Shown here: positions 23,813-31,022 of the stretch, in pieces
How the letters are laid out: every line of letters starts with the position of its first letter
Position numbering within the stretch: position 1 is the stretch's first letter
From: Candidatus Gastranaerophilales bacterium
Lineage (GTDB): Bacteria; Cyanobacteriota; Vampirovibrionia; Gastranaerophilales; Gastranaerophilaceae
Direction of reading: 5' to 3'
DNA: 32,056 nucleotides
Assembly (NCBI GenBank): GCA_947625495.1
Contig: CANQOQ010000016.1
Location: forward strand, 1 to 32,056
Notes under the pieces: model-generated
Told to the model about the DNA's origin: nothing
Database searches by the model: none
The model's input: the letters and a program-made list of their open reading frames with translations, nothing else
Translations under genes and position numbers: made by a program

Positions 23813-24719
23813 ATACACACTCCCTTAAATCTTTTAAACCTTTTTTATAATCGGTAAATTCAGTATTTCCAAGTATTTTTAAAGCTTTCTTGTTTGACAA
23901 AATGCTGTCTTTTATATCTCCTACTCGTTCAGGTAAGTAATTTGGCTTTTGTTTATAACCATATATTTTAGACATTTCATCAAATAATTCGTTTAAAGTT
24001 ATACCTTTATTCGTAGAAAAATTAATAATTTCATCTTTAATATCCGATTCAAGGACTTTTAAGCAGATATTGGCTATGTCTTGAACATAAATAAAATCTC
24101 TTATCTGAGCTCCGTCGCCAAAGATATTTATCTGAGTATTTTCCTTCATTGCTTTATCAAAAATTGCGACAACTCCGCTTTCTTTTGAAGATTTTTGCCT
24201 CGGACCATAAGCATTTGAGAATCTGAATATAATATATGGAACATTTGATAATTGAATATATTTTTCCATTGTAAGTTTTGATAATCCATAAGGGCTCATC
24301 GGTTCTGTCGGATGATTTTCGTCAACAGGTAAATATTTTGGATTACCATATACCGCTGCAGATGAAGCTGCAATAAATTTTTTAACATTATATTTCTTGC
24401 AACTCTCTAATAATCTTATTGTTGCCATTATGTTCATATCCGCATCAAAATAGGAGTTTGTGATTGAATAGTTCACGCTTGTTTGTGCAGCTAAATGGAT
24501 TACGTAATCGGGTCTTTCCGTTTCGAAAATCTTTTCTAAATCATCTTTTTCTATATTTATACGATATAGTTTTAATTTATCCAAATTTTTAAGATTAGCT
24601 TCGTCCCCCGAAGACAAATTATCCAAAACAACTGTGCTATAGTTGTTTTGTAACAAATTATCAGTTATATGAGAGCCGATAAATCCCGCTCCGCCCGTAA
24701 TTAAAACTTTTTTAAGCAT
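23805..24719 (-). CDS. NAD-dependent sugar epimerase/dehydratase (extended SDR)
   Basis: A 304-aa Rossmann enzyme of the GalE/RmlB type: GGAGFIG (9-15) for NAD, LAAQTSVNYS near 77-86, SSAAVYG, and the catalytic Y144-x3-K148 (YGLSK). FRFSNAYGPRQ and GDGAQIRDFIYVQDIA, the UDP-sugar-binding region, follow. The ring closes with SILSNKKALKILGNTEF, as in UDP-hexose 4-epimerases and related dehydratases. It would supply the nucleotide sugar to the aminotransferase. The exact reaction (epimerase or 4,6-dehydratase) cannot be fixed; the absence of the dehydratase TDE motif favours epimerase-like chemistry. Overlaps the upstream GT2 gene by 8 bases. Confidence 0.9.
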   Translation of the reverse strand: MLKKVLITGGAGFIGSHITDNLLQNNYSTVVLDNLSSGDEANLKNLDKLKLYRINIEKDDLEKIFETERPDYVIHLAAQTSVNYSITNSYFDADMNIMATIRLLESCKKYNVKKFIAASSAAVYGNPKYLPVDENHPTEPMSPYGLSKLTMEKYIQLSNVPYIIFRFSNAYGPRQKSSKESGVVAIFDKAMKENTQINIFGDGAQIRDFIYVQDIANICLKVLESDIKDEIINFSTNKGITLNELFDEMSKIYGYKQKPNYLPERVGDIKDSILSNKKALKILGNTEFTDYKKGLKDLRECVYG

Positions 24720-25677
24720 GATTTTTCGGTTTCCTTTTAATTTTGAATTTTATCCACAAAATTGTAACGATTTTGTGTGTTTTCTCTGCTGAATTTTTTA
24801 GAGAAAAAATATTTTCAATAAATGAATTTTTAATTTTTAATAAATATTTTTTATAATTTTTTCCTAATAAATTTTTAATTTCAGCTTGATAATCTTTTTC
24901 TGTATTATATGCCTCACCATCAACTAATATGGGAGTAAAAACATTTAATACAGCATCTTTTTCTTGTTGAGTTTTATCCTTAATAATTTCGCAAATATTA
25001 TTCAACATATATAATCTATCTTTTTTTCGTTTTTCTTTTTTTTCAGGGTTTAAACAGATAGATTTAGGATTTTCTCGATAATAGTATTTAACTGTATCCG
25101 TAAATGCAACTTTACGACTCTTTACTAATGTTTCTACCAAAACAGGATTATCTTCATAGTATGTATGTTCTTTAAATCTTATATTTGAAAATAATTCCTT
25201 TTTAAAAAGTTTTGAGCAAGTAGAACCATTAGTTATATATTTCATCTTTTCTACAAAATCAATAATAATTTTATTATCAAAATGATCCATCGGTTTTTGA
25301 TAATCTATACCTGTTCTTGTTAAAGTTCCACAAGCCATATCGGCATCATTTTCTTCGCATAGGTTATATAAAACTTCATAAAAATCAGTATCAAGCCAAT
25401 CATCTGCATCTAAAAAACCAATATATTCACCTGTTGAATTCTCTATTCCGGTATTTCTTGCTCCACCCAATCCCTTATTTTCTTGGCTAATAATTTTTAT
25501 TTGAGGGTTATTTATTGTTTTTAAAAATTCAAGAGTTTTTTCATCTGTTGAACCGTCATTTACTAAAATAATTTCAATATTCTTATATGTTTGATTAATA
25601 ACAGAATTTATTGCATTCTCAATATAATCTGTTTCAACATTATATACAGGAATAGTTACAGATATTTTTTTATTCAT
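24712..25677 (-). CDS. Glycosyltransferase family 2 (first gene of glycan operon)
   Basis: A 321-aa GT2 with MNKKISVTIPVYNVETDYIENAINSV at the start, IILVNDGSTDEKT (nucleotide-sugar site), GLGGARNTGIENSTGEYIGFLDADDW (about 70-95, metal-binding DAD), ACGTLTRTG, and YYEDNPVLVET (ED catalytic region near 173). The C-terminal 40 residues are strongly basic (FKIKRKPKN). It is the promoter-proximal gene of the seven-gene unit; its 30-base upstream gap leads into the inverted-repeat-bounded segment at 25707-25877. Acceptor and donor are unknown. Confidence 0.9.
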   Translation of the reverse strand: MNKKISVTIPVYNVETDYIENAINSVINQTYKNIEIILVNDGSTDEKTLEFLKTINNPQIKIISQENKGLGGARNTGIENSTGEYIGFLDADDWLDTDFYEVLYNLCEENDADMACGTLTRTGIDYQKPMDHFDNKIIIDFVEKMKYITNGSTCSKLFKKELFSNIRFKEHTYYEDNPVLVETLVKSRKVAFTDTVKYYYRENPKSICLNPEKKEKRKKDRLYMLNNICEIIKDKTQQEKDAVLNVFTPILVDGEAYNTEKDYQAEIKNLLGKNYKKYLLKIKNSFIENIFSLKNSAEKTHKIVTILWIKFKIKRKPKNHA

Positions 25678-25706
25678 TTATATTTTCCTTAAATCTCATC
25701 ACATTT

Positions 25707-25877
25707 TATTCATTATGTGAAGATTTATTTTTTTCATCTGCTCAAACATATATTATCACAAACAAATTACCTTATAAATTTGTTAAAAATTTTGTTATGT
25801 TCTCCTTTTTTTACATTTTTGATGGCTAAAAACACAGTAATAACAATACTTTTTTTTACAACTTCACATAATGAATA
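25707..25877. repeat. 16-bp perfect inverted repeat bounding a 139-bp promoter segment (candidate invertible switch)
   Basis: TATTCATTATGTGAAG at 25707-25722 is the exact reverse complement of 25862-25877. The enclosed 139 bases carry an extended -10 element on the minus strand pointing at the glycan operon. Arms of this kind around a promoter of a surface-glycan operon match the layout of known invertible promoters. A MITE-like remnant is the main alternative; no target duplication is visible at the edges. Confidence 0.6.
25752..25760 (-). promoter_or_regulatory. Extended -10 promoter facing the glycan operon
   Basis: TGTGATAAT on the minus strand (TGn plus GATAAT), with a TTTATA-like -35 at a plausible distance. 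Predicted start is near 25745, about 70 bases before the first operon gene. It lies between the inverted repeats, so inversion would point it away from the operon. Confidence 0.5.
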
Positions 25878-25893
25878 TATTGTAATCTTATAA

Positions 25894-26007
25894 AAATGTA
25901 ATGTTCTTCAAGCAAGAATAAATAAACTTTATACAGATAAATTAAACGGAATAGTTACTGAACAATTTGGGGCAGAAAAACATAACGAATGGAATAATGA
26001 ACTTTAA
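25894..26007 (+). pseudogene. Fragment resembling the C-terminal end of a serine recombinase
   Basis: An open stretch with no start codon reads ...LQARINKLYTDKLNGIVTEQF...EWNNEL and stops at 26005-26007. The pattern LYxDKLxGxIxxExF followed by a K/N/E/W-rich end is typical of the coiled-coil tail region of resolvase/invertase-type and large serine recombinases. Only about 37 codons remain, with a stop just upstream, so it is a remnant. It sits 16 bases beyond the right inverted repeat and upstream of tRNA-Val. The family assignment rests on pattern memory. Confidence 0.4.
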
Positions 26008-26055
26008 AACCATTACACCCAAATTACACCAATTGTCAAAAACAAGCAAAAATAA

Positions 26056-26084
26056 AAAGAGCCTTAAAACCGTTAAAGCTCTTT
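26056..26084 (-). terminator. Terminator of tRNA-Val
   Basis: On the minus strand, arms AAAGAGC and GCTCTTT (26084-26078 with 26062-26056), partly extended by further A-T pairs, are followed by a T-rich run. It begins 12 bases past the tRNA 3' end. Confidence 0.75.
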
Positions 26085-26096
26085 ATTTATTAAGTT

Positions 26097-26169
26097 TGGG
26101 CGTTAAGAGACTTGAACTCCTGACATCCTCCTTGTAAGGGAGGCGCTCTACCAACTGAGCTAAACGCCC
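26097..26169 (-). tRNA. tRNA-Val (anticodon TAC)
   Basis: 73 nt. Acceptor GGGCGTT/AACGCCC, D arm AGCTCAGTTGGTAGAGC, anticodon stem CCTCC/GGAGG around CTTACAA, and T stem CAGGA with a TCTTG-like partner around the conserved GTTCAAGTC. Discriminator A at 26097; CCA is not encoded. A good promoter lies not directly upstream but about 145 bases away, behind a GC-rich insert. Confidence 0.95.
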
Positions 26170-26305
26170 TTGCGTTTTTCTGCTTTGAACTTTTAACTCA
26201 ACTTGCCTTTTTTCTTTTACCCCCGCCCCGCGCCTCCTGCGGTCGGCGATAATTTATTGTTTCGAGAGGCTCCGCCTCTCTGGGCAACTGGGCTAAATGC
26301 CCTTA
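26170..26305 (-). other. GC-rich insert and partial 5' tRNA-Val copy between tRNA-Val and its promoter
   Basis: Positions 26285-26302 repeat the tRNA-Val 5' end (GGGCATTTAGCCCAGTTG on the minus strand against GGGCGTTTAGCTCAGTTG, two changes). Between this copy and the real tRNA lie about 110 bases with a GC-rich core (26220-26250) and a perfect hairpin GAGAGGC/GCCTCTC (26264-26270 with 26274-26280). The arrangement suggests an insertion that duplicated, or a tandem copy that lost, part of the tRNA. Confidence 0.6.
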
Positions 26306-26314
26306 GCATTTATT

Positions 26315-26342
26315 ATATTACTTGCTAAATATTTTTAGTCAA
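26315..26342 (-). promoter_or_regulatory. Probable promoter of the tRNA-Val transcript
   Basis: TTGACT (26342-26337) and TAATAT (26320-26315) with a 16-bp spacer; TATAAT at 26317-26312 is an alternative -10. Predicted start is near 26305, at the partial tRNA copy. Confidence 0.6.
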
Positions 26343-26350
26343 GTAGAAAA

Positions 26351-26380
26351 AAAAACGGGAAGAAAAATCTTCCCGTTTTT
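26351..26380 (-). terminator. Terminator of the reverse rubrerythrin gene
   Basis: A perfect 13-bp stem (26351-26363 with 26368-26380), 4-nt loop, and on the minus strand a U run from the A tract at 26347-26355. Confidence 0.92.
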
Positions 26381-26388
26381 TATATTAA

Positions 26389-26934
26389 TTAAAATAATCT
26401 TTTTAATAAGCCTTGGAATCCTTGACCGTGGCGAGCTTCATCTTTTGCCATTTCGTGAACGGTATCATGGATTGCATCATAGCCTAATTCTTTAGCTCTT
26501 TTTGCTATTTCCATTTTAGCTGCGCAAGCCCCTGCTTCTGCTTCAGCTCTCATTTCAAGATTTTTCTTTGTAGACGGAGTAACAACTTCACCTAAAAGTT
26601 CAGCAAATTTTGCGGCATGTTCTGCTTCTTCAAAAGCATATCTTTTATAAGCTTCAGCGACTTCAGGATAGCCTTCTCTTTCAGCTTGTCTGCTCATAGC
26701 AAGATACATACCTACTTCGGTACATTCACCTGCAAAGTGGTCTTTTAAACCTTGAAGAACTTGAGCATCAACATCTTTAGCAACTCCGATTACGTGTTCT
26801 GTTACCCAAGTTAAACCTTTTGTATCATCCACTTTATTAAATTTATCACCGCTAACTCCGCACATAGGGCATTTATCAGGTGCTTTATCACCTTCTACCG
26901 TATATCCGCAAACACTACATACAAATTTTGACAT
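26389..26934 (-). CDS. Reverse rubrerythrin (NADH peroxidase type)
   Basis: A 181-aa protein from ATG 26934 (GAGGT upstream; an earlier in-frame start at 26964 lacks support). The rubredoxin-type domain comes first: C6-x2-C9 (CSVCGY) and C22-x2-C25 (CPMCGV). A ferritin-like diiron domain follows with [28 protein letters not shown] and [10 protein letters not shown], giving the E/H ligands. This domain order is the opposite of classical rubrerythrin and defines the reverse form, which reduces hydrogen peroxide (and O2) in anaerobes using NADH-derived electrons. It has its own promoter and terminator. Confidence 0.93.
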   Translation of the reverse strand: MSKFVCSVCGYTVEGDKAPDKCPMCGVSGDKFNKVDDTKGLTWVTEHVIGVAKDVDAQVLQGLKDHFAGECTEVGMYLAMSRQAEREGYPEVAEAYKRYAFEEAEHAAKFAELLGEVVTPSTKKNLEMRAEAEAGACAAKMEIAKRAKELGYDAIHDTVHEMAKDEARHGQGFQGLLKRLF

Positions 26935-26969
26935 ATCATACCTCACTTTTCCTTTTTCTGTCAAAAATT

Positions 26970-26998
26970 ATTATACTACATTTTTTTTATTATTTAAA
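26970..26998 (-). promoter_or_regulatory. Promoter of the reverse rubrerythrin gene
   Basis: TTTAAA (26998-26993), a 17-bp spacer and TATAAT (26975-26970) on the minus strand; the -35 overlaps the prmC stop codon. Confidence 0.6.
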
Positions 26999-27830
26999 AG
27001 TTTTTCTGTGCCGTAACTATTCTATCAATTGAATTCAAATCTTTAATAATCTCAATATTACAATATTCATGAGATTTAAGGATATCTTTAACTGCTTCTG
27101 CCTGTCCAAGACCAACTTCGAAGCATAAGAAACCTGATTTTTTTAAATATGCACCGGCTGTTTTTATAATTTTTTTATAAAATTCCAATCCGTCTTCATC
27201 GTTTGTAAATAATGCGGTTTTAGGGTCATACATAACCTCTTGTTCAAGAGTATCTTTATCTTTTAATGGGATATAAGGCGGATTTGAAACAATAATATCA
27301 AATTTGCCTTGAACTTTTTCAAACAAATCCGATTTATAAAATTTAATTTTTTCTCCTGCGCTATGGAACAAGGCATTTTTTCCTGCCATATTTAATGCTT
27401 CATCAGAGATATCAACAGCATGAACTTGAATATTACCATTTTCCAAAACAAGAGTTATCGCAATACACCCCGTTCCCGTTCCGATATCAAGAACATCCGC
27501 TGTTACATCAGATTTAATGTGTTTAAGAACATTCTGAACCAACAATTCCGTTTCAGGTCGCGGAATAAGAGTATATTCATTTACAAAAAACAATCTGCCG
27601 TAAAAATATGCCCGCCCCAGAATTTGCTGCAATGGTTTTCTTGTTTTAATACGGATTTCAATTATGTTTTTTAATTTGTCGACTTGCCATGATTCCAGTA
27701 TTTTACCCAATATAAAATCTTTATTTCCATAGTCAAACAAAACAGAAAGAGCAAAATCAACTTCTGATTTTGCTTCTTCAAAAGAAAAATTATTTTCCGT
27801 ATATAACTTTATAAATTGCTTTCTGTACAT
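26994..27830 (-). CDS. prmC: Peptide chain release factor N5-glutamine methyltransferase PrmC
   Basis: Methylates the GGQ glutamine of release factors RF1/RF2. The 278-aa protein has the N-terminal helical domain (about 1-95, with RKPLQQILGRAYFYG and FFVNEYTLIPRPETELLV). The SAM-dependent catalytic domain follows: DVLDIGTGTGCIAITL (motif I), VHAVDISDEAL, and the diagnostic VSNPPYIPL (NPPY motif). YDPKTALFTNDEDGLEFY and a C-terminal FEVGLGQAEAV complete the family pattern. Although prmC is often beside prfA, here it lies far from rpmE/thyX. The reverse rubrerythrin promoter begins in its stop codon. Confidence 0.95.
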   Translation of the reverse strand: MYRKQFIKLYTENNFSFEEAKSEVDFALSVLFDYGNKDFILGKILESWQVDKLKNIIEIRIKTRKPLQQILGRAYFYGRLFFVNEYTLIPRPETELLVQNVLKHIKSDVTADVLDIGTGTGCIAITLVLENGNIQVHAVDISDEALNMAGKNALFHSAGEKIKFYKSDLFEKVQGKFDIIVSNPPYIPLKDKDTLEQEVMYDPKTALFTNDEDGLEFYKKIIKTAGAYLKKSGFLCFEVGLGQAEAVKDILKSHEYCNIEIIKDLNSIDRIVTAQKNF

Positions 27831-27850
27831 AAGTACATTTTACAATAAAA

Positions 27851-28018
27851 CTACCTGAACAAATCTTTAAACTTAAATTTCATTTTTTTTGATAAAGAAT
27901 TGCAAATATGGAATTTTTCTAAAATAGGATTAGTATGCAAAAGTTTTTTGTCAGAAGCCTCTTGCTCTGATAATTTATTTTCATCAATTTTAATTTTTAC
28001 AATTTTTTTATCATCCAT
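27851..28018 (-). CDS. Small charged hypothetical protein
   Basis: Best read from ATG 28018 as 55 aa beginning MDDKKIVKIKIDENKLSEQE; a longer frame from 28075 would add a hydrophobic stretch overlapping mscL. It is Lys/Asp/Glu-rich with a basic C-terminus (KKMKFKFKDLFR) and no recognisable domain. The ribosome binding site is weak. It sits between mscL and prmC on the same strand, 37 bases after the mscL stop, so it may be co-transcribed. Whether it is translated is uncertain. Confidence 0.4.
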   Translation of the reverse strand: MDDKKIVKIKIDENKLSEQEASDKKLLHTNPILEKFHICNSLSKKMKFKFKDLFR

Positions 28019-28055
28019 AAATATATAAAACCATATTTTAAATAAAATTGCCAAT

Positions 28056-28520
28056 TTATTGAAGTTCAGAAGCACAGAACGGACATTTTTTAGCGTTTAT
28101 GTTAATTGTAGAACAACAATAAGGACATTCTTTTGTTGTTGCTTCTTGTTCTTCGCAAGCTTCTTCTTTTTTCTGTGCTTTCAGTTTGTTAATGGCTTTA
28201 ACGAGTAAAAATACAGAGAAAGCAACTATTATAAAGCTTATTAATGTATTAATAAATAAGCCGTAGTTAATAGTAACAATACCGGCATCTTGAGCTTCTT
28301 TAAGTGTTGAAAAGGTTTGTCCTGTTGTGGTAATAGGAATATATAAGTTACTAAAATCAACATTACCCATAACAAAACCTATAGGGGGCATGATGATATC
28401 TTTTACAAGAGAATTAACAATAGGAGAAAAAGCTCCGCCTATAATAATACCAACCGCCATATCAATAACATTACCCTTAACGGCAAACTCTTTGAACTCA
28501 CTTATAAATTCTTTAATCAT
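28056..28520 (-). CDS. mscL: Large-conductance mechanosensitive channel MscL with C-terminal zinc ribbon
   Basis: A 154-aa protein. The N-terminal amphipathic helix [48 protein letters not shown] is classic MscL TM1 with the pore constriction region. A periplasmic loop follows, then TM2 near 85-108 ([28 protein letters not shown]). In place of the usual short helical bundle alone, the tail ends in a CPYC...CPFC zinc ribbon (C132, C135, C146, C149). The channel opens under membrane tension to release solutes during osmotic downshock. The ribbon could regulate assembly or bind a partner; such tails occur in some lineages. Confidence 0.95.
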   Translation of the reverse strand: MIKEFISEFKEFAVKGNVIDMAVGIIIGGAFSPIVNSLVKDIIMPPIGFVMGNVDFSNLYIPITTTGQTFSTLKEAQDAGIVTINYGLFINTLISFIIVAFSVFLLVKAINKLKAQKKEEACEEQEATTKECPYCCSTININAKKCPFCASELQ

Positions 28521-28539
28521 AACTTCTACCTCTTAATAT

Positions 28540-28887
28540 TTACTTAGATAATATTTTTTCAACTGCCTCACTTATAAACATTTGATTAACATTAAAACTA
28601 TCTTGTATATTTCTTAAAATTTCTCTAATATTATTCCAACCTTGTTGTTTTTCTTTAACCTTACGTACATCATCACCTGTAATATAAATATCAACGAGTT
28701 CTCCTCTTTGAGCTGCCTGAGCCAATTCACCAGATGACGGAGCATTTTTATACATTGAAGTAACATCTTGTATTTTGACTATGCCATTTTGCGCATAAGA
28801 ACTAAGTTTTCTGTTGATTTTCTGCATTTTTTTGGGTTTACCGCAAACAGCGATTACACGACCAAATGTTATTTCTGATGTTTTCAC
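28540..28887 (-). CDS. Hypothetical protein, weakly HPr-like
   Basis: Likely start is GTG 28887 (AAGGC 7 bases upstream), giving 115 aa; a frame from ATG 28923 adds a lysine-rich N-terminus that overlaps the probable promoter. Residues near 55-90 (TSMYKNAPSSGELAQAAQRGELVDIYITGDDV) and the following amphipathic helix recall the second half of HPr-type phosphocarriers (small sandwich with a G-E/D-x-V-x-I strand). There is no clear active-site His in the expected N-terminal position, so a PTS function is not supported. It is upstream of mscL on the same strand. Confidence 0.5.
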   Translation of the reverse strand: MKTSEITFGRVIAVCGKPKKMQKINRKLSSYAQNGIVKIQDVTSMYKNAPSSGELAQAAQRGELVDIYITGDDVRKVKEKQQGWNNIREILRNIQDSFNVNQMFISEAVEKILSK

Positions 28888-29056
28888 TTTTTTTGCCTTT
28901 TTTATTTTACTATAATATCGCATGAAGAAAAAATTATTTGCTAGTTTGTAAAGTATTTTTTTTAAAAAATTACAATTGGACTATACAAATTATCCAGGTG
29001 ACTAATAACATCATTTTTTTTATTGTTATATCTTATTCTTGGAGAGATATGACATA

Positions 29057-30301
29057 ATGAAATATAAAATAACAGTATTATTGCTAACTATAGGGTTAAT
29101 TATATACACCTTTACTATTGGTACAAAGTCTTTAAGTAATATATTTTTAATTTTAATATACGTATATCTTTTGGCGATAGTAAGACACTATCATAAAAAA
29201 TCAAACCAGCAGATTAAATCTTCCAAAAATTTATTGGATATTATTAATAATATCCCGATTCCTGCTTTTTTAAAAGACACTGAAAATACTATTATTGCCG
29301 CAAATAATGAATTCTTTAATTTACTGAATATTAAAAATACATCAAATTACAAGGAAATAAATAAATTAATAAATTTAAAATTTGATAAAACCAAAATTAT
29401 AGATGAAGAAAAGGAAATATATAAATCAGGCAAAACATTAATAGTAGAAAAGGATATTTCAAATAACAATTTTGAAAAATACCAAATATATAAAGTACCA
29501 ATATTTAACAATAATAAAGAATTAAAGAATATAGCTGTTTTTATAAAAAAAGTAGAAAACAGAAATATAAATAAAGAAAATAACCAAAATATAATAGCGA
29601 CACTAACGCATGATTTAAAGACACCTGCAGTAGCACAAATCCGTGCAATTGAACTGCTGTTAAAAGGCAATTTCGGCGAAATAAATGAAACTCAAAGAAC
29701 TTTTTTAAATGATATATTGAACTCCTGTAACAATATGCTTGAAATGCTTATAAACATGTTATGGCTGTATAAATTTGATAATAAACGTATTGCCGTTAAT
29801 GCCTCTTCTTTTGATGTAAATGAATTAATAAAAGAAATATTTAATGAAAATAAATTAATATTAAATTCCAACGGACACACATATAAATTAAATAATGAAA
29901 CTGCTAAAATTCATATTTTAGCTGATAAAATGCATATAAAAAGAATTATATTTAATCTTTTAACAAATGCAATAAGCCACAGCAAAGAAAATTCTCCTAT
30001 TTATATAGATTTAGATGTACAAAATAACAATTTTATATTCAAAGTAACAAGCCAGGGAGAACATATACCCGATGAACTTTTAAAATGTATTTTTGATAAG
30101 AATAAAATATTTAATCAAAAATGTGACGGACTGTCTACGGGGCTGGGATTATACCTTTCTAACTCACTTTTAGAACTAAACGGCGGTAAATTCATATATA
30201 ACTCTGAACAAAACGGAATGAATACTTTTGGTTTTACCTTAAAACTGTATAATCAACAAACGGAATTAAAAGCGAATTCGATAACCATAACTAATACATA
30301 A
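29057..30301 (+). CDS. Membrane sensor histidine kinase with PAS domain, orphan
   Basis: A 414-aa protein from ATG 29057. Two transmembrane helices (about 3-20 and 27-42) are joined by a very short loop, so sensing is probably in the membrane or cytoplasm. A PAS domain follows (about 57-165, IINNIPIPAFLKDTENTIIAANNEFFNLL). Next is HisKA with the phospho-acceptor H185 in TLTHDLKTPAVAQ. The HATPase domain has N-box NLLTNAISHSKENS, a degenerate G1, and STGLGLYLSNSLLELNGG as G2. It autophosphorylates and should donate to a response regulator, but none is encoded in the window. A terminator follows directly. Confidence 0.9.
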   Translation: MKYKITVLLLTIGLIIYTFTIGTKSLSNIFLILIYVYLLAIVRHYHKKSNQQIKSSKNLLDIINNIPIPAFLKDTENTIIAANNEFFNLLNIKNTSNYKEINKLINLKFDKTKIIDEEKEIYKSGKTLIVEKDISNNNFEKYQIYKVPIFNNNKELKNIAVFIKKVENRNINKENNQNIIATLTHDLKTPAVAQIRAIELLLKGNFGEINETQRTFLNDILNSCNNMLEMLINMLWLYKFDNKRIAVNASSFDVNELIKEIFNENKLILNSNGHTYKLNNETAKIHILADKMHIKRIIFNLLTNAISHSKENSPIYIDLDVQNNNFIFKVTSQGEHIPDELLKCIFDKNKIFNQKCDGLSTGLGLYLSNSLLELNGGKFIYNSEQNGMNTFGFTLKLYNQQTELKANSITITNT

Positions 30302-30335
30302 AAAAGCCGCCGTAAAAAATTACGACGGCTTTTTT
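30301..30335. terminator. Bidirectional terminator between the histidine kinase and hsp20
   Basis: A stem of about 16 bp with one mismatch (AAAAAGCCGCCGTAA against TTACGACGGCTTTTT) immediately after the kinase stop codon. T tracts on either strand allow it to terminate both converging genes. Confidence 0.92.
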
Positions 30336-30341
30336 GCTTCA

Positions 30342-30797
30342 TTATTTTACAATCAACTTCTTAGTTTGTTCTTTTTCTTTTAGTATTTTTGGTGCGGTAA
30401 TTATCAAAACACCATGTTCTAATTTAGCTTCCGATTTATCAACATCAATTTCTTCAGGGAGTTGAATCATTCTTGAAAATTCACCGTAGCTGAATTCAGA
30501 GTGTCTGTAGTTTTTATCTTCTTCATTTACTTCATCAATTTTTTTAGCTTTGATATTTAGGTAGTCTTTTTCAATATCAATATCTAAGTCTTCTTTTTTA
30601 ATCCCCGGGAGTTCAGCTTTGATTTCAAAATTTTTCCCTTTATCAGCTACTTCAATAGGCATTGAAAGTTTTTCCGTATCTTCAAAATACATATTTTGCG
30701 GGAAATAAGTGTCAAAATGTCTGTTCAACAAAGAGCTAATTTCGTCATTTACGGTTCTGATGAAATTATCAGGTGTTCTTCTAACTAAAAATTTCAT
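30342..30797 (-). CDS. Small heat shock protein, Hsp20/alpha-crystallin family
   Basis: A 151-aa ATP-independent holdase chaperone. The alpha-crystallin domain spans about 48-140: MPIEVADKGKNFEIKAELPGIKKEDLDIDIEKDYLNIKAKK, then a loop with EEDKNYRHSEFSYGEFSRMIQLPEEID and SEAKLEHGVLIITAPK. ELPG and the A-x-x-x-n-GVL motif mark the bacterial class A type. The C-terminal tail (LKEKEQTKKLIVK) carries LIV in place of the usual IxI dimer-binding motif. AAAGGAG precedes the ATG. No CIRCE or HrcA operator was recognised upstream. Confidence 0.95.
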   Translation of the reverse strand: MKFLVRRTPDNFIRTVNDEISSLLNRHFDTYFPQNMYFEDTEKLSMPIEVADKGKNFEIKAELPGIKKEDLDIDIEKDYLNIKAKKIDEVNEEDKNYRHSEFSYGEFSRMIQLPEEIDVDKSEAKLEHGVLIITAPKILKEKEQTKKLIVK

Positions 30798-30909
30798 AAT
30801 TTGCTCCTTTCAAATTTACTATTACTTTCAATATTTACGTTATAAATCTTTTTTTCGTAAATTTTGATTTTTTTAACATTTAATTAACAATTTGAAGGGG
30901 AAATATTAC

Positions 30910-30939
30910 TTGACTAAAACAACTTTGTATTTTTAAAAT
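30910..30939 (+). promoter_or_regulatory. Promoter of the small membrane protein gene at 31023
   Basis: TTGACT (30910-30915), an 18-bp spacer and TAAAAT (30934-30939). Predicted start is near 30946, leaving a leader of about 77 bases. Confidence 0.55.
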
Positions 30940-31022
30940 ATTTGTTATTTGGAATAAAAAAACATTTCATTTGAATAGATTTCTATAAAAACATGTCTGC
31001 AAGTTAAATAAAGGAGTAAAAA

